From the NCBI GenBank assembly GCA_019638705.1, contig JAHBTI010000019.1:1-64000 (forward strand): a stretch of DNA of 64,000 nt, written 5' to 3'. A program made the translations under genes and the position numbers. The DNA is from Bacteroidota bacterium (GTDB lineage Bacteria; Bacteroidota; Bacteroidia; B-17B0; Aurantibacillaceae). The notes under the pieces are model-generated. The model saw only the letters and a list, made by a program, of their open reading frames with translations. It did not search any database and had not been told where the DNA came from. Shown piece by piece: positions 1-9,172 of this stretch; positions within the stretch are counted from its first letter, which is position 1, and the number at the start of each line of letters is the position of its first letter.

Positions 1-1118
1 GTTGCCGTGTTGCCGCTGCATAAAAGAGTTGATGAGGAGTTAGCTGTTATGCTTGGTATAGTGCCATATACAGTAATGGCAATGGTTTTGCTGGTTACAG
101 GCATAGTAGGGTGTGTGCCTTGCACGGTATAAACAGTTGTTACCGTAGGATTAACCGCAATGGTTGGTGAATTAGAGCCTGCAAAATTACCAACGGGCAA
201 CCAAGTGTATGAAGACACTCCGTTTGCACTTGCTGTCATGGTTATCGGACTTCCTCCAATACACATTTCAAGAGATGAGGCAGTAACATCTATGGGTATA
301 GATAACGGAGTAATAATGACATAACCGTGTCCTGTATTAACGGGATTGGTTATAAAACCGCTTGCACCTGTCACAATAGTTGTCCCATTGGTTACACCGC
401 CAATGTAGGCTGAACCGCCGCCGCCGCCGCCGTCTACGCCACTACCTGCACCGCGTCCGCCACCATACCAACCGCCACCGCCGCCGCCGCCGTTACCTGT
501 AGTGCCACCACCCTGACCAAATGTTCCGACATCTCCATTAGTAGCACCCGTACCTCCTGCTCCGCCTGCCATTTGAGTGCCGCCGCCTGCAAATGTTGTT
601 GCCGAACCCTGACCACCATTAAGACCTGTTAAGCCGCCGCCATGACCGCCATTTGTGGTTGAATAACCGCTACCGCCACCGCCGCCGGCAACAATAAGTA
701 CTGCTGATTGATTTCCCGATAAAGCACTCAAAACACCTGTTGTTGTTGCAACGTGCGATGCACCGCCGCCAGAGCCACCATAAGTGCCACCGCTGCCGCC
801 ACCGTTATAACATGCCCCTTGGTTGCCGCCTGTAGTTGCACCCCTACATTGACCAACGACTATATATAAAGTTATTGGGGCAGTTGCTACATATATGCCT
901 TTTGAGTATCCACCCTTTGTGGCAACACTGCTGCCTGAATAGCGGTTGCCATCCGCTCCCCAACACTCTATTTGATACACACCTGCCGAAAGATTTACGG
1001 TTTGCACCGCTCCCGTGTAATTGTAAGTGATAGGTGTTTGCGCTTTTGAATTAAAAAGCAACATTGATAACATTAAAGACAATGTTATTTTTTTGATAAG
1101 AGAATAATAATTTTTCAT
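1..1118 (-). CDS. Secreted glycine-rich repeat protein (N-terminal part, runs off the left edge)
   Basis: Reading the minus strand from the ATG at 1118-1116 gives an open frame to the window edge, so the C-terminus is missing. The start encodes a typical signal peptide (MKNYYSLIKKITLSLMLSML, then LFNSKAQ). Residues about 25-270 resemble the glycine-rich region of the ALK/LTK type (Gly_rich family): they begin with YTGAVQTVNLSAGVYQIECW and are followed by long GGG/GGS tracts and a VLIVAGGGGGSG-like segment. After that an Ig-like or PKD-like module begins (CIGGSPITMTASANGVSSYTW). This arrangement is common in large secreted Bacteroidota proteins that carry a T9SS C-terminal signal, but that end lies outside the window. 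It is probably a cell-surface or extracellular protein. Its binding partner is unknown. Confidence 0.85.
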   Translation of the reverse strand, partial: MKNYYSLIKKITLSLMLSMLLFNSKAQTPITYNYTGAVQTVNLSAGVYQIECWGADGNRYSGSSVATKGGYSKGIYVATAPITLYIVVGQCRGATTGGNQGACYNGGGSGGTYGGSGGGASHVATTTGVLSALSGNQSAVLIVAGGGGGSGYSTTNGGHGGGLTGLNGGQGSATTFAGGGTQMAGGAGGTGATNGDVGTFGQGGGTTGNGGGGGGGWYGGGRGAGSGVDGGGGGGSAYIGGVTNGTTIVTGASGFITNPVNTGHGYVIITPLSIPIDVTASSLEMCIGGSPITMTASANGVSSYTWLPVGNFAGSNSPTIAVNPTVTTVYTVQGTHPTMPVTSKTIAITVYGTIPSITANSSSTLLCSGNTA

Positions 1119-1228
1119 CGTCATAAATTTTTGTATATGCGTAGTAAATATATTCCATTAAAATGATAGAGGCAAATTTTGTAAGAGATAAAATTTACGC
1201 CGTTTCTCACATATTTGGATTTTCCTTA

Positions 1229-1236
1229 TAAATTTG
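1229..1236 (+). promoter_or_regulatory. Candidate -7 promoter box for icd
   Basis: TAAATTTG matches the Bacteroidota -7 consensus TAnnTTTG. It lies 21 bases before the ATG at 1258. No well-spaced -33 TTG is obvious. The box overlaps the TTG at 1234 that would extend the reading frame, which argues for the ATG at 1258 as the true start. Confidence 0.45.
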
Positions 1237-1257
1237 CGTTCACTTTTTAAAAATATT

Positions 1258-2487
1258 ATGAGCAAAATTAAAGTAGCAAATCCCGTTGTAGAGCTTGACG
1301 GCGATGAAATGACACGCATTATCTGGAAATTTATTAAAGACAAATTAATCCTCCCTTACCTTGATGTGGATATTAAGTATTACGACCTGGGTATTGAGCA
1401 CCGTGATAAAACCAACGACCAAGTTACCGTTGACGCGGCGGAAGCCATTAAAAAATATCAGGTGGGCATTAAATGTGCCACCATTACTCCTGACGAAGCG
1501 CGCGTAAAAGAATTTAACCTGAAACAAATGTGGAAATCGCCAAACGGCACTATCCGTAATATTTTGGACGGTACGGTGTTTCGCGAACCGATTGTTTGCA
1601 AAAACGTTCCGAGATTGGTTACTAACTGGACTGCGCCAATCATCGTTGGTCGTCATGCTTTCGGCGACCAATACAAAGCCACCGATTTTGTTGTTCCGGG
1701 TAAAGGAAAATTGACCATTAAATTCGTAGGCGAAGACGGAAAAGAAATTGAACACGAAATTTTCAACTTCAAAGGTGCGGGCGTGGCAATGGGTATGTAC
1801 AACACCGAAGATAGTATTCGCGGTTTTGCTTACTCATGCTTTAATATGGCGTTGAGCAAAAAATGGCCTCTCTATCTCTCCACAAAAAATACTATTTTGA
1901 AAAAATACGACGGGCGTTTTAAAGATATTTTCCAGGAAATTTACAATGCTGAATTCAAATCAAAATTTGAAGCGGCAGGGATTGTTTACGAACACCGTTT
2001 GATTGACGACATGGTGGCATCTGCGTTGAAATGGAACGGAAATTTTGTGTGGGCTTGTAAAAACTACGACGGCGACGTGCAATCAGATACCGTTGCGCAA
2101 GGTTTTGGTTCGTTGGGTTTAATGACTTCTGTGTTGGTAACACCTGACGGAAAAATTATGGAAGCGGAAGCGGCACACGGTACTGTAACCCGTCACTACC
2201 GAGAACATCAGGCGGGTAAACCAACATCAACCAATCCGATTGCTTCTATTTTTGCATGGACACGCGGTTTGGAGTTTCGCGGCAAATTAGACGGAAACCA
2301 AGATTTGGTAAACTTCTGCCAAACCTTAGAAAAAGTTTGCGTGGCAACTGTGGAAAGCGGCAAAATGACCAAAGATTTGGCGGTTTGCGCTTTTGGCAAC
2401 AACGTAAAACACGGCGAACATTTTTTATATACCGAAGAGTTTTTGGACGCGCTGGACACAAATTTAAAAGCGGCGTTGGGAAAATAA
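1258..2487 (+). CDS. icd: NADP-dependent isocitrate dehydrogenase
   Basis: The 409-residue product oxidatively decarboxylates isocitrate to 2-oxoglutarate with NADP in the TCA cycle, in the cytoplasm. It matches the homodimeric type II (eukaryotic-like) isocitrate dehydrogenases rather than the E. coli type. Visible features are the early [14 protein letters not shown] segment, the substrate loop [20 protein letters not shown], the acidic metal-binding stretch [33 protein letters not shown], and [17 protein letters not shown] near the C-terminus. The frame can be extended upstream to a TTG at 1234, but the ATG at 1258 fits the family N-terminus and leaves room for the promoter box at 1229. 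It is a single-gene unit: a short repeat abuts the stop codon and a strong hairpin terminator follows. Confidence 0.97.
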   Translation: MSKIKVANPVVELDGDEMTRIIWKFIKDKLILPYLDVDIKYYDLGIEHRDKTNDQVTVDAAEAIKKYQVGIKCATITPDEARVKEFNLKQMWKSPNGTIRNILDGTVFREPIVCKNVPRLVTNWTAPIIVGRHAFGDQYKATDFVVPGKGKLTIKFVGEDGKEIEHEIFNFKGAGVAMGMYNTEDSIRGFAYSCFNMALSKKWPLYLSTKNTILKKYDGRFKDIFQEIYNAEFKSKFEAAGIVYEHRLIDDMVASALKWNGNFVWACKNYDGDVQSDTVAQGFGSLGLMTSVLVTPDGKIMEAEAAHGTVTRHYREHQAGKPTSTNPIASIFAWTRGLEFRGKLDGNQDLVNFCQTLEKVCVATVESGKMTKDLAVCAFGNNVKHGEHFLYTEEFLDALDTNLKAALGK

Positions 2488-2488
2488 A

Positions 2489-2519
2489 GCCTCCCCAACC
2501 CCTCCAAAGAAGGGGCTTT
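2489..2519. repeat. Short C/T-rich palindromic intergenic repeat
   Basis: A GCCTCCCCAACCCCTCC half is followed by AAAGAAGGGGCTTT, forming a weak hairpin directly after the icd stop codon. It resembles the repeats at 56019 and 61416 in composition and in its position next to a gene end, though its sequence is more diverged. I infer a dispersed REP-like element. Confidence 0.45.
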
Positions 2520-2533
2520 AGCGTACATTAAAA

Positions 2534-2566
2534 AAGTCCCGAGATTAACTCTCGGGACTTTTTTCT
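2534..2566. terminator. Bidirectional rho-independent terminator after icd
   Basis: An 11-bp perfect stem, AAGTCCCGAGA (2534-2544) with its complement (2550-2560), has a five-base loop. An A tract precedes it and a T tract follows it, so it can end icd on the plus strand and the small minus-strand gene at 2566. Confidence 0.85.
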
Positions 2567-2751
2567 TAGCTTTTTACCAACTCAATATGTTTTACATACT
2601 GCGAGGCTTTCACTTCTAAATTCCGGCTGAAACTCAGAATGTTTTGAATGATGTGCTGCGAGGGGGCTGCAAAATCGGGAAACCCGCTTTTTTGAGGCGA
2701 TTGTTTGGTTTTTGCAGTAAAATCAAGTGTTTGAGTAAAAATTTGTGTCAT
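2566..2751 (-). CDS. Small conserved-type hypothetical protein (61 aa)
   Basis: A 61-residue basic protein starts at the ATG at 2751 and stops just before the shared hairpin terminator. The sequence looks like a genuine small protein: a charged N-terminus, then a predicted helix IIQNILSFSRNLEVKASQYV and a C-terminal valine/lysine/serine ending. I do not recognise a function. Its support is position: it fills the gap between icd and the glycosyltransferase, does not overlap either, and is served by the terminator on its own strand. No promoter was seen. It could still be a chance ORF. Confidence 0.5.
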   Translation of the reverse strand: MTQIFTQTLDFTAKTKQSPQKSGFPDFAAPSQHIIQNILSFSRNLEVKASQYVKHIELVKS

Positions 2752-2838
2752 AGGCAGAATATTTGTTTTTAGCTAATAACGAACTGATGTTTTAATTATT
2801 GTGTGGAGCAAAAAAAATCTCTGTTGTGTTAATATTTC

Positions 2839-2846
2839 TATTTTTG
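2839..2846 (+). promoter_or_regulatory. Candidate -7 promoter box for the first polysaccharide-locus gene
   Basis: TATTTTTG matches TAnnTTTG and ends 13 bases before the ATG at 2860, implying a very short leader. No -33 element at proper spacing was found. Confidence 0.4.
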
Positions 2847-2859
2847 CCCCGTAATTATT

Positions 2860-4542
2860 ATGAGCAAGGACAAAAAAAATGCAAAAGCAGCCGTTGTCAA
2901 AAATCCGACAAGCATTTTTGACAGGGTTGAAAATTGGGCGGAAAAAAATGATAAAAAAATATTTTATACACTCATTGCGCTGTGTTTGTTTTTGTCTTTT
3001 ATTTCCTTTAACGCTCGCATCAGCGAAGCACATGATGATGCCCTGTATTTAGAGGGCGGCTGGCGTTATGTCAATGAATTTCCCAATTATTTTTACACGC
3101 AAAATGCACCGCTTTATCCCATGTTTTTGGCGGTGATGATAAAACTCATCGGTTTTAAACTCATTATTTTTAAATTGATTTCTGTACTGTTTAATGTTTT
3201 TGGCTTTGTGTTTTTCTACAAGGCTTTAAAAGGCAGAGTGCCGGCGGTGGTGTTTTTGCCTGTGGCGGTATTTCAGGCGACAAACTATTTAATTATTTAT
3301 TATGCAAGCATGACGTTTACCGAAGCTTTTTATTTTTTCCTGCAAGGAATTTTCTTTTGGTACGCGGTAAAAGTTTTAGATGAAATAAAAAATAAGGGTG
3401 TAAACATTAAACCTCAATTAAAATTATGGCTGATGTTTGGTTTGAGTTTGTTTTTAATCAGCACCGCCAAAAGTTCGGCTATTGTGGTAATTCCTGCCGT
3501 GTTGTTGTTTTTTGTATTGGAAAAAAATTGGAAAGCAGCAGGCGTTTCTTTAGCAAGCTATTTAATTTTTAAACTTCCATACGAACTGATTGTGAAAACA
3601 GTTTGGAAAGCGCAAAATCAATTTTCAGGGCAGGGAAAAATTTTGTTGCAAAAAGACCCTTACGACAAATCGCTTGGCGATGAAGATTTGGCAGGCTTTA
3701 TACAGCGTTTTGTGGACAATTGCAATTTAGGTTTAAGTAAACGTTTTTACCAATTGCTTGGTTGGCGCGATGAGTGGAGCGTTGAAGTTCACGGCGCAAT
3801 CACCTTAATTACTATTGCAATTATTCTCGTTGGTTTTTGGAAAATATTTAAAGCACAAAATAAGGTCATGATTTTATTGGCTTTGTTTACAGGTGCGCAA
3901 TTGGTTTTATCGTACATTATTTTGCAAGCCCGTTGGGACCAAGCCCGCATTACCTTAATTAATATGCCTGTATTATTGCTGCTTATGTTTTATGCCTTGC
4001 AAAGTTTTACCAAAAAATTTCAGGCGGTTTATTTGGTTATTGCTTTGTTGGTGGCAGGTTCAGTGTGTATGTCGTCATTTAAACGCGGATTTAAAAATTT
4101 TCCTGTTGTGCAACGGAATTTGAAAGGCGATAAATATTTTGGTTACACACCCGACTGGCAAAACTTTTTAAAATGCAGCGAATGGTGCGCCGACAATTTG
4201 CCTGAAACTGCTTTTGTAGCAAGCCGCAAAGCACCCATGAGTTTTGTGTATGGTAAAGGGAAAAAGTTTTTTCCTGTATATAGCGTGGTGAAAAAAGACA
4301 CAGCAACCAATCAATCTAATCCCGACAGTGCATTGGTTTACTTTAAACAAAATGGTGTAACGCACATTATGGATTGCCGTTTGCGTTTAAATCCCAATAA
4401 CCCCACCTACGGCTTTATAAATACGGTGTATAATATTTTGTATCCCATTGCTACGAAATATCCCGAAAAATTAAAGTTAATCCACACCGAAAACTCTGTG
4501 GGTATAGAGGAAGAAGCGTATGTGTATGAAATTATTTATTAA
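2860..4542 (+). CDS. GT-C fold membrane glycosyltransferase (family 39-like)
   Basis: This is a 560-residue polytopic membrane protein with about ten to twelve hydrophobic segments, starting near residue 37 after a lysine-rich cytoplasmic N-terminus. The first extracytoplasmic loop carries an acidic pair in SEAHDDALYLEGGWRYV, the usual catalytic position of GT-C glycosyltransferases of the ArnT/PMT type that use polyprenyl-phosphate sugars. The C-terminal third (from about residue 420) is a soluble domain, as in many such enzymes. It probably transfers a sugar on the periplasmic face of the inner membrane. It is the first gene of the plus-strand polysaccharide locus, and the methyltransferase that follows begins 43 bases downstream. 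The substrate cannot be told from sequence. Confidence 0.75.
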   Translation: MSKDKKNAKAAVVKNPTSIFDRVENWAEKNDKKIFYTLIALCLFLSFISFNARISEAHDDALYLEGGWRYVNEFPNYFYTQNAPLYPMFLAVMIKLIGFKLIIFKLISVLFNVFGFVFFYKALKGRVPAVVFLPVAVFQATNYLIIYYASMTFTEAFYFFLQGIFFWYAVKVLDEIKNKGVNIKPQLKLWLMFGLSLFLISTAKSSAIVVIPAVLLFFVLEKNWKAAGVSLASYLIFKLPYELIVKTVWKAQNQFSGQGKILLQKDPYDKSLGDEDLAGFIQRFVDNCNLGLSKRFYQLLGWRDEWSVEVHGAITLITIAIILVGFWKIFKAQNKVMILLALFTGAQLVLSYIILQARWDQARITLINMPVLLLLMFYALQSFTKKFQAVYLVIALLVAGSVCMSSFKRGFKNFPVVQRNLKGDKYFGYTPDWQNFLKCSEWCADNLPETAFVASRKAPMSFVYGKGKKFFPVYSVVKKDTATNQSNPDSALVYFKQNGVTHIMDCRLRLNPNNPTYGFINTVYNILYPIATKYPEKLKLIHTENSVGIEEEAYVYEIIY

Positions 4543-4585
4543 GCAGTTTTTAGAATTTAGAAATTAGGATTTAGATTTTTTTCAG

Positions 4586-5326
4586 ATGTCTTTCAGCATA
4601 AAACTCGGAAATTTTTTATACAAAAATGCGTTTGGTATTTACAAACCCATGTATGCGGCGTTTAAAAACCGTCAGGATAAATTTGAAATTCAACTTTTAA
4701 AAAAACACATTCGTAAACATGATGTGGTGTTGGATATTGGCGCAAACATTGGTTTTTACGCAACAATTCTTTCAAACATGGTTGGTGAAAACGGTAAGGT
4801 ACATTGCTTTGAACCTGACACAAAAAACTTTTCGCATTTAAAAAATGTAACTAAAAATCGCGCGAATATTGTTATCAACAACAAAGCCGTGAGTTCAAAA
4901 ACCGAAACGCTGAAAATTTACACCTCTAAAAATTTAAACGTTGACCACCGCACTTACAAGCCCGAAGAATACGATGAAGAAATTTCTATTGAAGCGGTAA
5001 GTATTGACGATTATCTCGGTACAAATCAAAAAGTTGATTTTATAAAAATAGACATTCAGGGCTTTGAAATGCAAGCCATACAAGGCATGGCAAAAATTTT
5101 GGAAGCGAACCCAAACGTAAAAATTATTTCAGAATTTTGGGGCTACGGATTAAAAAAAGCAGGGAGTTCGTTAAGTGAATACTACCAGTTTTTGCGCAAT
5201 AAAAATTTTGTTTGTTACCTCTTGGAAAAAAACTCTTTAACCGAACTCTCTTTAGAAAAAGTAAAAACGCTTGAACCTTTGGGCGAAGAGCATTACTTTA
5301 ATATTTTCGCCACACGCCATGTTTAA
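4586..5326 (+). CDS. FkbM family SAM-dependent methyltransferase
   Basis: The 246-residue protein has a Rossmann-type methyltransferase core. The SAM-binding motif is VLDIGANIGFYATILSNMVG (about residues 48-67), followed by an acidic strand end in CFEPDTKNF and later the FkbM-type segment VDFIKIDIQGFEMQAIQGM (about residues 152-170). FkbM proteins methylate hydroxyl groups of sugars or polyketides, so here it likely O-methylates a residue of the surface glycan. The C-terminus overlaps the start of the next methyltransferase by 8 bases, which indicates translational coupling. Confidence 0.85.
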   Translation: MSFSIKLGNFLYKNAFGIYKPMYAAFKNRQDKFEIQLLKKHIRKHDVVLDIGANIGFYATILSNMVGENGKVHCFEPDTKNFSHLKNVTKNRANIVINNKAVSSKTETLKIYTSKNLNVDHRTYKPEEYDEEISIEAVSIDDYLGTNQKVDFIKIDIQGFEMQAIQGMAKILEANPNVKIISEFWGYGLKKAGSSLSEYYQFLRNKNFVCYLLEKNSLTELSLEKVKTLEPLGEEHYFNIFATRHV

Positions 5327-6071
5327 AAAATACCAAATACCGTTTGATTTAGACGACCCAAATGCAACCTTGGCTCACCGCGACATTATTTTACAAAAAC
5401 CATTTTTGAAACGTTTGTATAAAGACTGGTACGAAGTGTTTATTAAAAAAGCGCGTGAAGTAAAAAACGGAAAACATCTTGAAATCGGTTCAGGCGGCGG
5501 TTTTTTGAAAGAAGTGTTTCCTGAAGTGATTACCAGCGATATTTTAAACCTGCCCAATGTGGATATGGTGTTTAGTGCGGAACAAATGCCGTTTAAAAAT
5601 GAAGAACTGGCGAGTATTGTCATGCTGAATGTGTTTCATCACATACCAAAACCCTATTTGTTTTTAAAAGAAGCGGAACGCACGTTGATAAAAGGCGGAA
5701 AAATAATTATGACAGAACCTGCGAATAGTATGCTTGGTCGCTTCATCTACAAAAAATTTCATCACGAACCTTTTGACGAAAAAGGCGGCTTGGAAATTGA
5801 AGCGGGAAATCCTTTATCAAACAGCAATCAGGCTTTGCCTTACATTTACTTTGAGCGCGAAACAGACTATTTCAAAAAAGAATTTCCGCAACTGAAAATA
5901 AAATCCGTGCGTTATCATTCGCCGTTTTCGTACATCATCAGCGGCGGCGTTTCGCGTAGTGCCATGTTGCCTTATTTTTTATACAATACCGTAAAATTTA
6001 CAGAGTGGTTATTCTCGCCGTTTTCAAGGCACTTGGGCTTATTTTACACCATTGAAATTGAAAAAATGTAA
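5319..6071 (+). CDS. Class I SAM-dependent methyltransferase
   Basis: The 250-residue product carries the motif HLEIGSGGGFLKEVFPEVITSDI (about residues 48-70), an acidic SAM contact in DILNLPNVDMVFSAE, and the post-core FHHIPKPYLFLKEAERTLIKGGKIIMTEPA segment typical of Methyltransf_11 proteins. The frame could be opened at 5271, but the ATG at 5319 overlaps the FkbM gene by 8 bases and gives a natural N-terminus (MFKKYQIPFDLDDPNA). Its target is unknown. Position suggests the glycan or its lipid carrier. It ends this small group, and a 223-base gap precedes pseB. Confidence 0.82.
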   Translation: MFKKYQIPFDLDDPNATLAHRDIILQKPFLKRLYKDWYEVFIKKAREVKNGKHLEIGSGGGFLKEVFPEVITSDILNLPNVDMVFSAEQMPFKNEELASIVMLNVFHHIPKPYLFLKEAERTLIKGGKIIMTEPANSMLGRFIYKKFHHEPFDEKGGLEIEAGNPLSNSNQALPYIYFERETDYFKKEFPQLKIKSVRYHSPFSYIISGGVSRSAMLPYFLYNTVKFTEWLFSPFSRHLGLFYTIEIEKM

Positions 6072-6102
6072 ATTTTATTTTGAGAAAATGTTATTGCGTA
6101 AA

Positions 6103-6115
6103 ATTCCGAAGGAAT
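6103..6115. repeat. Short inverted repeat ATTCC-GAA-GGAAT
   Basis: A 13-base palindrome lies in the 223-base gap between the methyltransferase and pseB, followed by AT-rich sequence. It resembles small dispersed Bacteroidota repeats but there is only one copy here. It is too short to act as a terminator. Confidence 0.25.
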
Positions 6116-6188
6116 GATATGATGATAATAGACCTCTTTAGGGGTTAAACGCCTAACAAAAAAATCAGATAAAAATTAAACAGTTTCT

Positions 6189-6196
6189 TATATTTG
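6189..6196 (+). promoter_or_regulatory. Candidate -7 promoter box for the pse operon
   Basis: TATATTTG matches TAnnTTTG exactly and lies 98 bases before the pseB ATG, giving a leader of roughly 90 bases. No clear -33 TTG is at the expected spacing. It would be the main promoter for the tightly packed genes that follow. Confidence 0.4.
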
Positions 6197-6294
6197 CCGC
6201 GCTTTAAACATCTCAAACAGCGCAATCTGCATCGTGCTTTTTTCTGTACTGTTTTGAGGATAATTGATTGTTAAAAATAATACAGCAACTGAAT

Positions 6295-7308
6295 ATGTTG
6301 AACAACAAAAGTATTTTAATTACAGGCGGCACAGGCTCTTTCGGAAAAATGTTTGCAAAACTCATTTTTGAAAGATACCCCAATGTAAAACGCTTGGTCA
6401 TTTTTTCGCGCGACGAACAAAAACATTATCAAATGGGAATGGAATATCCTGAAAATAAATACAGAGCCATTCGTTATTTTGTGGGTGATGTGCGCGATGA
6501 AAGTCGCTTAATCAGCGCCTTTGAAGGCATTGATATTGTGATACACGCTGCCGCCATGAAACACGTTCACATTGCAGAATACAATCCTATGGAATGTGTG
6601 AAAACAAATATCCTCGGCGCGGAAAATGTGATTAATGCTGCGTTTAAAACAGGCGTGAAAAAAGTTGTTGCACTCTCAACCGATAAAGCTGCTGCACCAA
6701 TTAATTTATATGGTGCAACAAAATTGGCTTCCGATAAATTATTTATTGCCGCCAACAACATTAAAGGAAAGCGCGATTTAGCGTTTTCGGTGGTGCGCTA
6801 CGGAAACGTAATGGGCTCTAACGGTTCGGTGATGCCTTTCTTTTTGAAAAAACGCAAAGAAGGTGTATTGCCCATTACCGACAAACGCATGACACGCTTC
6901 AATATTTCGTTGGAAGACGGTTGCGAAATGGTGTTTAATGCCATTGAAAATGCCTGGGGCGGAGAAATTTTTGTTCCGAAAATTCCGTCTTATAAAATTA
7001 CAGATGTGGCAACAGCCATTGCGCCCGAATGTAAACAAGTGGAAGTTGGTATTCGTCCCGGTGAAAAACTGCATGAAGAAATGATTACCGCTTCCGATTC
7101 ATTTAACACATTAGACTTAGGAAAATATTACGCCATTTTGCCGCAACAACCTATTTTTGATGTGGAGGCTTACAAAAAACATTTTAATGCCAAAGAAGTT
7201 CCCGCACAGTTTTGTTACAATTCAGGTACAAACGACCAATGGGAAACTATTGAAAGTTTGCGCGCTTTGGTAAAAAAACACGTTGACCCAAGTTTTGATT
7301 TGAAATAA
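6295..7308 (+). CDS. pseB: UDP-N-acetylglucosamine 4,6-dehydratase (inverting)
   Basis: This is the first enzyme of CMP-pseudaminic acid biosynthesis. It converts UDP-GlcNAc to UDP-2-acetamido-2,6-dideoxy-beta-L-arabino-hex-4-ulose. The 337-residue protein begins MLNNKSILITGGTGSFGKMF, the NADP-binding GxxGxxG motif of the SDR fold. It has HAAAMKHVHIAEYNPMECVKTN and ALSTDKAAAPINLYGATK, in which the usual SDR Tyr-x-x-x-Lys appears as YGATK and the Met-Lys pair of PseB/FlaA1 enzymes is present. A longer frame from 6268 exists, but the start at 6295 matches the family. The gene is 3 bases from pseC. Confidence 0.96.
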   Translation: MLNNKSILITGGTGSFGKMFAKLIFERYPNVKRLVIFSRDEQKHYQMGMEYPENKYRAIRYFVGDVRDESRLISAFEGIDIVIHAAAMKHVHIAEYNPMECVKTNILGAENVINAAFKTGVKKVVALSTDKAAAPINLYGATKLASDKLFIAANNIKGKRDLAFSVVRYGNVMGSNGSVMPFFLKKRKEGVLPITDKRMTRFNISLEDGCEMVFNAIENAWGGEIFVPKIPSYKITDVATAIAPECKQVEVGIRPGEKLHEEMITASDSFNTLDLGKYYAILPQQPIFDVEAYKKHFNAKEVPAQFCYNSGTNDQWETIESLRALVKKHVDPSFDLK

Positions 7309-7311
7309 ATT

Positions 7312-8496
7312 ATGAGTTTTAAAATCCCCTACGGCAAACAATTTATTTCGCAGGAAGACATTAATGCTGTTGTTGAAACCTTGCAATCCGATTTTTTAAC
7401 GCAAGGTCCAAAAATTGCCGAATTTGAAAAAGCATTTGCGGAATATATTGGTTGCAACTATGCCATAGCTGTAAGTAACGGAACAGCGGCTTTGCATTTG
7501 TGCGCTATGGCTCTTGATGTAAAAGAAGGACAAAAAGTTATTACCACGCCAATCACCTTTGCAGCTTCTGCCAACTGTGTGCGCTATTGCGGTGGCGAAG
7601 TGGTGTTTGGCGACATTGACACCGAAACCTATTTGTTGGATATAAATTCAGTAAAAAAATTATTGGAAGCATCGCCAAAAGGAACATATCAAGGTATTAT
7701 TCCCGTTGATTTTGCAGGCAGAGCCGTGAATTTGGAAGAATACAAAAAATTAGCCGATGAATATAATTTGTGGATAATTGAAGATGCCTGCCACGCACCC
7801 GGCGGATATTTTATTGACAGCAAAAACAAAAAACAACATTGCGGAAACGGCAATTTTGCCGACTTAGCCATTTTTTCCTTTCACCCTGTAAAGCACATTG
7901 CAAGCGGTGAAGGCGGAATGATTACAACCAATGACGAAAAGTTGTATAAAAAATTACTCACACTTCGCACACACGGCATTACAAAAGAAGAAAAACACTA
8001 TTCAAACTCAATAGAATTTGCAGGCGGAAAAGACAGCTATCCGTTTTGGTATATGGAAATGCAGGAGTTGGGCTATAATTATCGCCTCACCGATTTTCAG
8101 GCAGCGTTGGGTATTTCGCAACTGAAACGTGCCGATGAAGGATTAAAAAAGAGAAGAGAAATTGCTGCGAAATATCAGCAAGCATTTTCCGGAAAAAATT
8201 ATATCAAAGGGCAATCGGGCGTGGTGGAAGGTCATGCCTATCACTTATACATTATTGAAACTGATGACAGATTAGGTTTGTACAATTATTTGCGGAGCAA
8301 ACATATTTTTGCGCAAATTCATTACATACCTTGTCATTTAATGCCATACTACAAACAATTTGGCTGGAAAGAAGGCGACAGAGAAAAATCAGAAAATTAT
8401 TACAAACATTGTTTAAGTTTACCGATGTTTCCGACTTTGACAAACGAAGAACAAGATTATGTAATTAAATCCGTTAATGAATTTTTCTCAAAATAA
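7312..8496 (+). CDS. pseC: UDP-4-amino-4,6-dideoxy-N-acetyl-beta-L-altrosamine transaminase
   Basis: This PLP-dependent aminotransferase of the DegT/DnrJ/EryC1 family performs the second step of pseudaminic acid synthesis, aminating the PseB product with glutamate. The 394-residue sequence shows FLTQGPKIAEFEKAFAEYIG, the PLP-phosphate contact VSNGTAALHL, the acidic IIEDACHAPGG (Asp contacts the pyridine nitrogen) and the Schiff-base lysine in FSFHPVKHIASGEGGMITT (about residue 196). Late motifs NYRLTDFQAALGISQL and IHYIPCHLMPYY are typical of PseC. It overlaps pseF by 20 bases. Confidence 0.96.
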   Translation: MSFKIPYGKQFISQEDINAVVETLQSDFLTQGPKIAEFEKAFAEYIGCNYAIAVSNGTAALHLCAMALDVKEGQKVITTPITFAASANCVRYCGGEVVFGDIDTETYLLDINSVKKLLEASPKGTYQGIIPVDFAGRAVNLEEYKKLADEYNLWIIEDACHAPGGYFIDSKNKKQHCGNGNFADLAIFSFHPVKHIASGEGGMITTNDEKLYKKLLTLRTHGITKEEKHYSNSIEFAGGKDSYPFWYMEMQELGYNYRLTDFQAALGISQLKRADEGLKKRREIAAKYQQAFSGKNYIKGQSGVVEGHAYHLYIIETDDRLGLYNYLRSKHIFAQIHYIPCHLMPYYKQFGWKEGDREKSENYYKHCLSLPMFPTLTNEEQDYVIKSVNEFFSK

Positions 8497-9172
8497 TTTA
8501 TGTATTATTCCTGCCCGCGGCGGAAGTAAACGCATTCCAAGAAAAAATATAAAAGATTTTTTTGGCAAGCCCATTCTCGCCTACTCCATTCAGGCGGCAA
8601 CAGAAAGCAATTTATTTAAAGAAATTATTGTTTCAACCGACGATGATGAAATTGCTGAGATGGCGAAAAAATTCGGCGCAACTGTTCCGTTTATGCGCAG
8701 TGCTAAAACCTCTGATGATTTTGCTACCACCGTTGATGTGATTGAAGAAGTTGTTTCTCAATACAAAAATATCGGTTTAACTTTTGACACTACTTGTTGT
8801 ATTTATCCTTGTGCGCCTTTTGTAAACGCAAACAAAATTACAAACGCATTCAATTTACTCAACGAAAAAAAATTTGACAGCGTGTTTCCTGTTGTGGCAT
8901 TTGGTTTTCCTGTGCAACGCGCGTTAAAATTGTCAGAAGAAAAATTAAGTTTTATTCAACCTGAATATGCTTTAAGCCGTTCACAAGATTTGGAAAAAGC
9001 CTATCACGATGCGGGACAATTTTATTGGATAAACACCAACTCATTTCTTTCCACGAAAAAAATTGTTAGCGATAATTGCGGCGCAATTGTTGTTTCAGAA
9101 ATGGAAGCACAGGACATAGACAACGAAAGCGATTGGAAATTGGCGGAATTAAAATATCAATTACTTAAATGA
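8477..9172 (+). CDS. pseF: Pseudaminic acid cytidylyltransferase
   Basis: PseF activates pseudaminic acid with CTP to CMP-pseudaminic acid, the donor for glycosyltransfer. The 231-residue protein carries the CMP-sugar synthetase nucleotide-binding motif IIPARGGSKRIPRKNIKDF at residues 10-28, followed by GKPILAYSIQAA and STDDDEIAEMAKKFGA. PseF-type features are YPCAPFVNANKITNA and YHDAGQFYWINTNSFL near the C-terminus. The start lies inside the end of pseC (20-base overlap), and the stop overlaps the next start as ATGA, so this is a coupled operon. Confidence 0.95.
   Translation: MNFSQNNLCIIPARGGSKRIPRKNIKDFFGKPILAYSIQAATESNLFKEIIVSTDDDEIAEMAKKFGATVPFMRSAKTSDDFATTVDVIEEVVSQYKNIGLTFDTTCCIYPCAPFVNANKITNAFNLLNEKKFDSVFPVVAFGFPVQRALKLSEEKLSFIQPEYALSRSQDLEKAYHDAGQFYWINTNSFLSTKKIVSDNCGAIVVSEMEAQDIDNESDWKLAELKYQLLK

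Noticed and set aside
1345-1755. 136-codon minus-strand frame inside icd
   Set aside because: The sense frame is a clear isocitrate dehydrogenase; this is a shadow frame.
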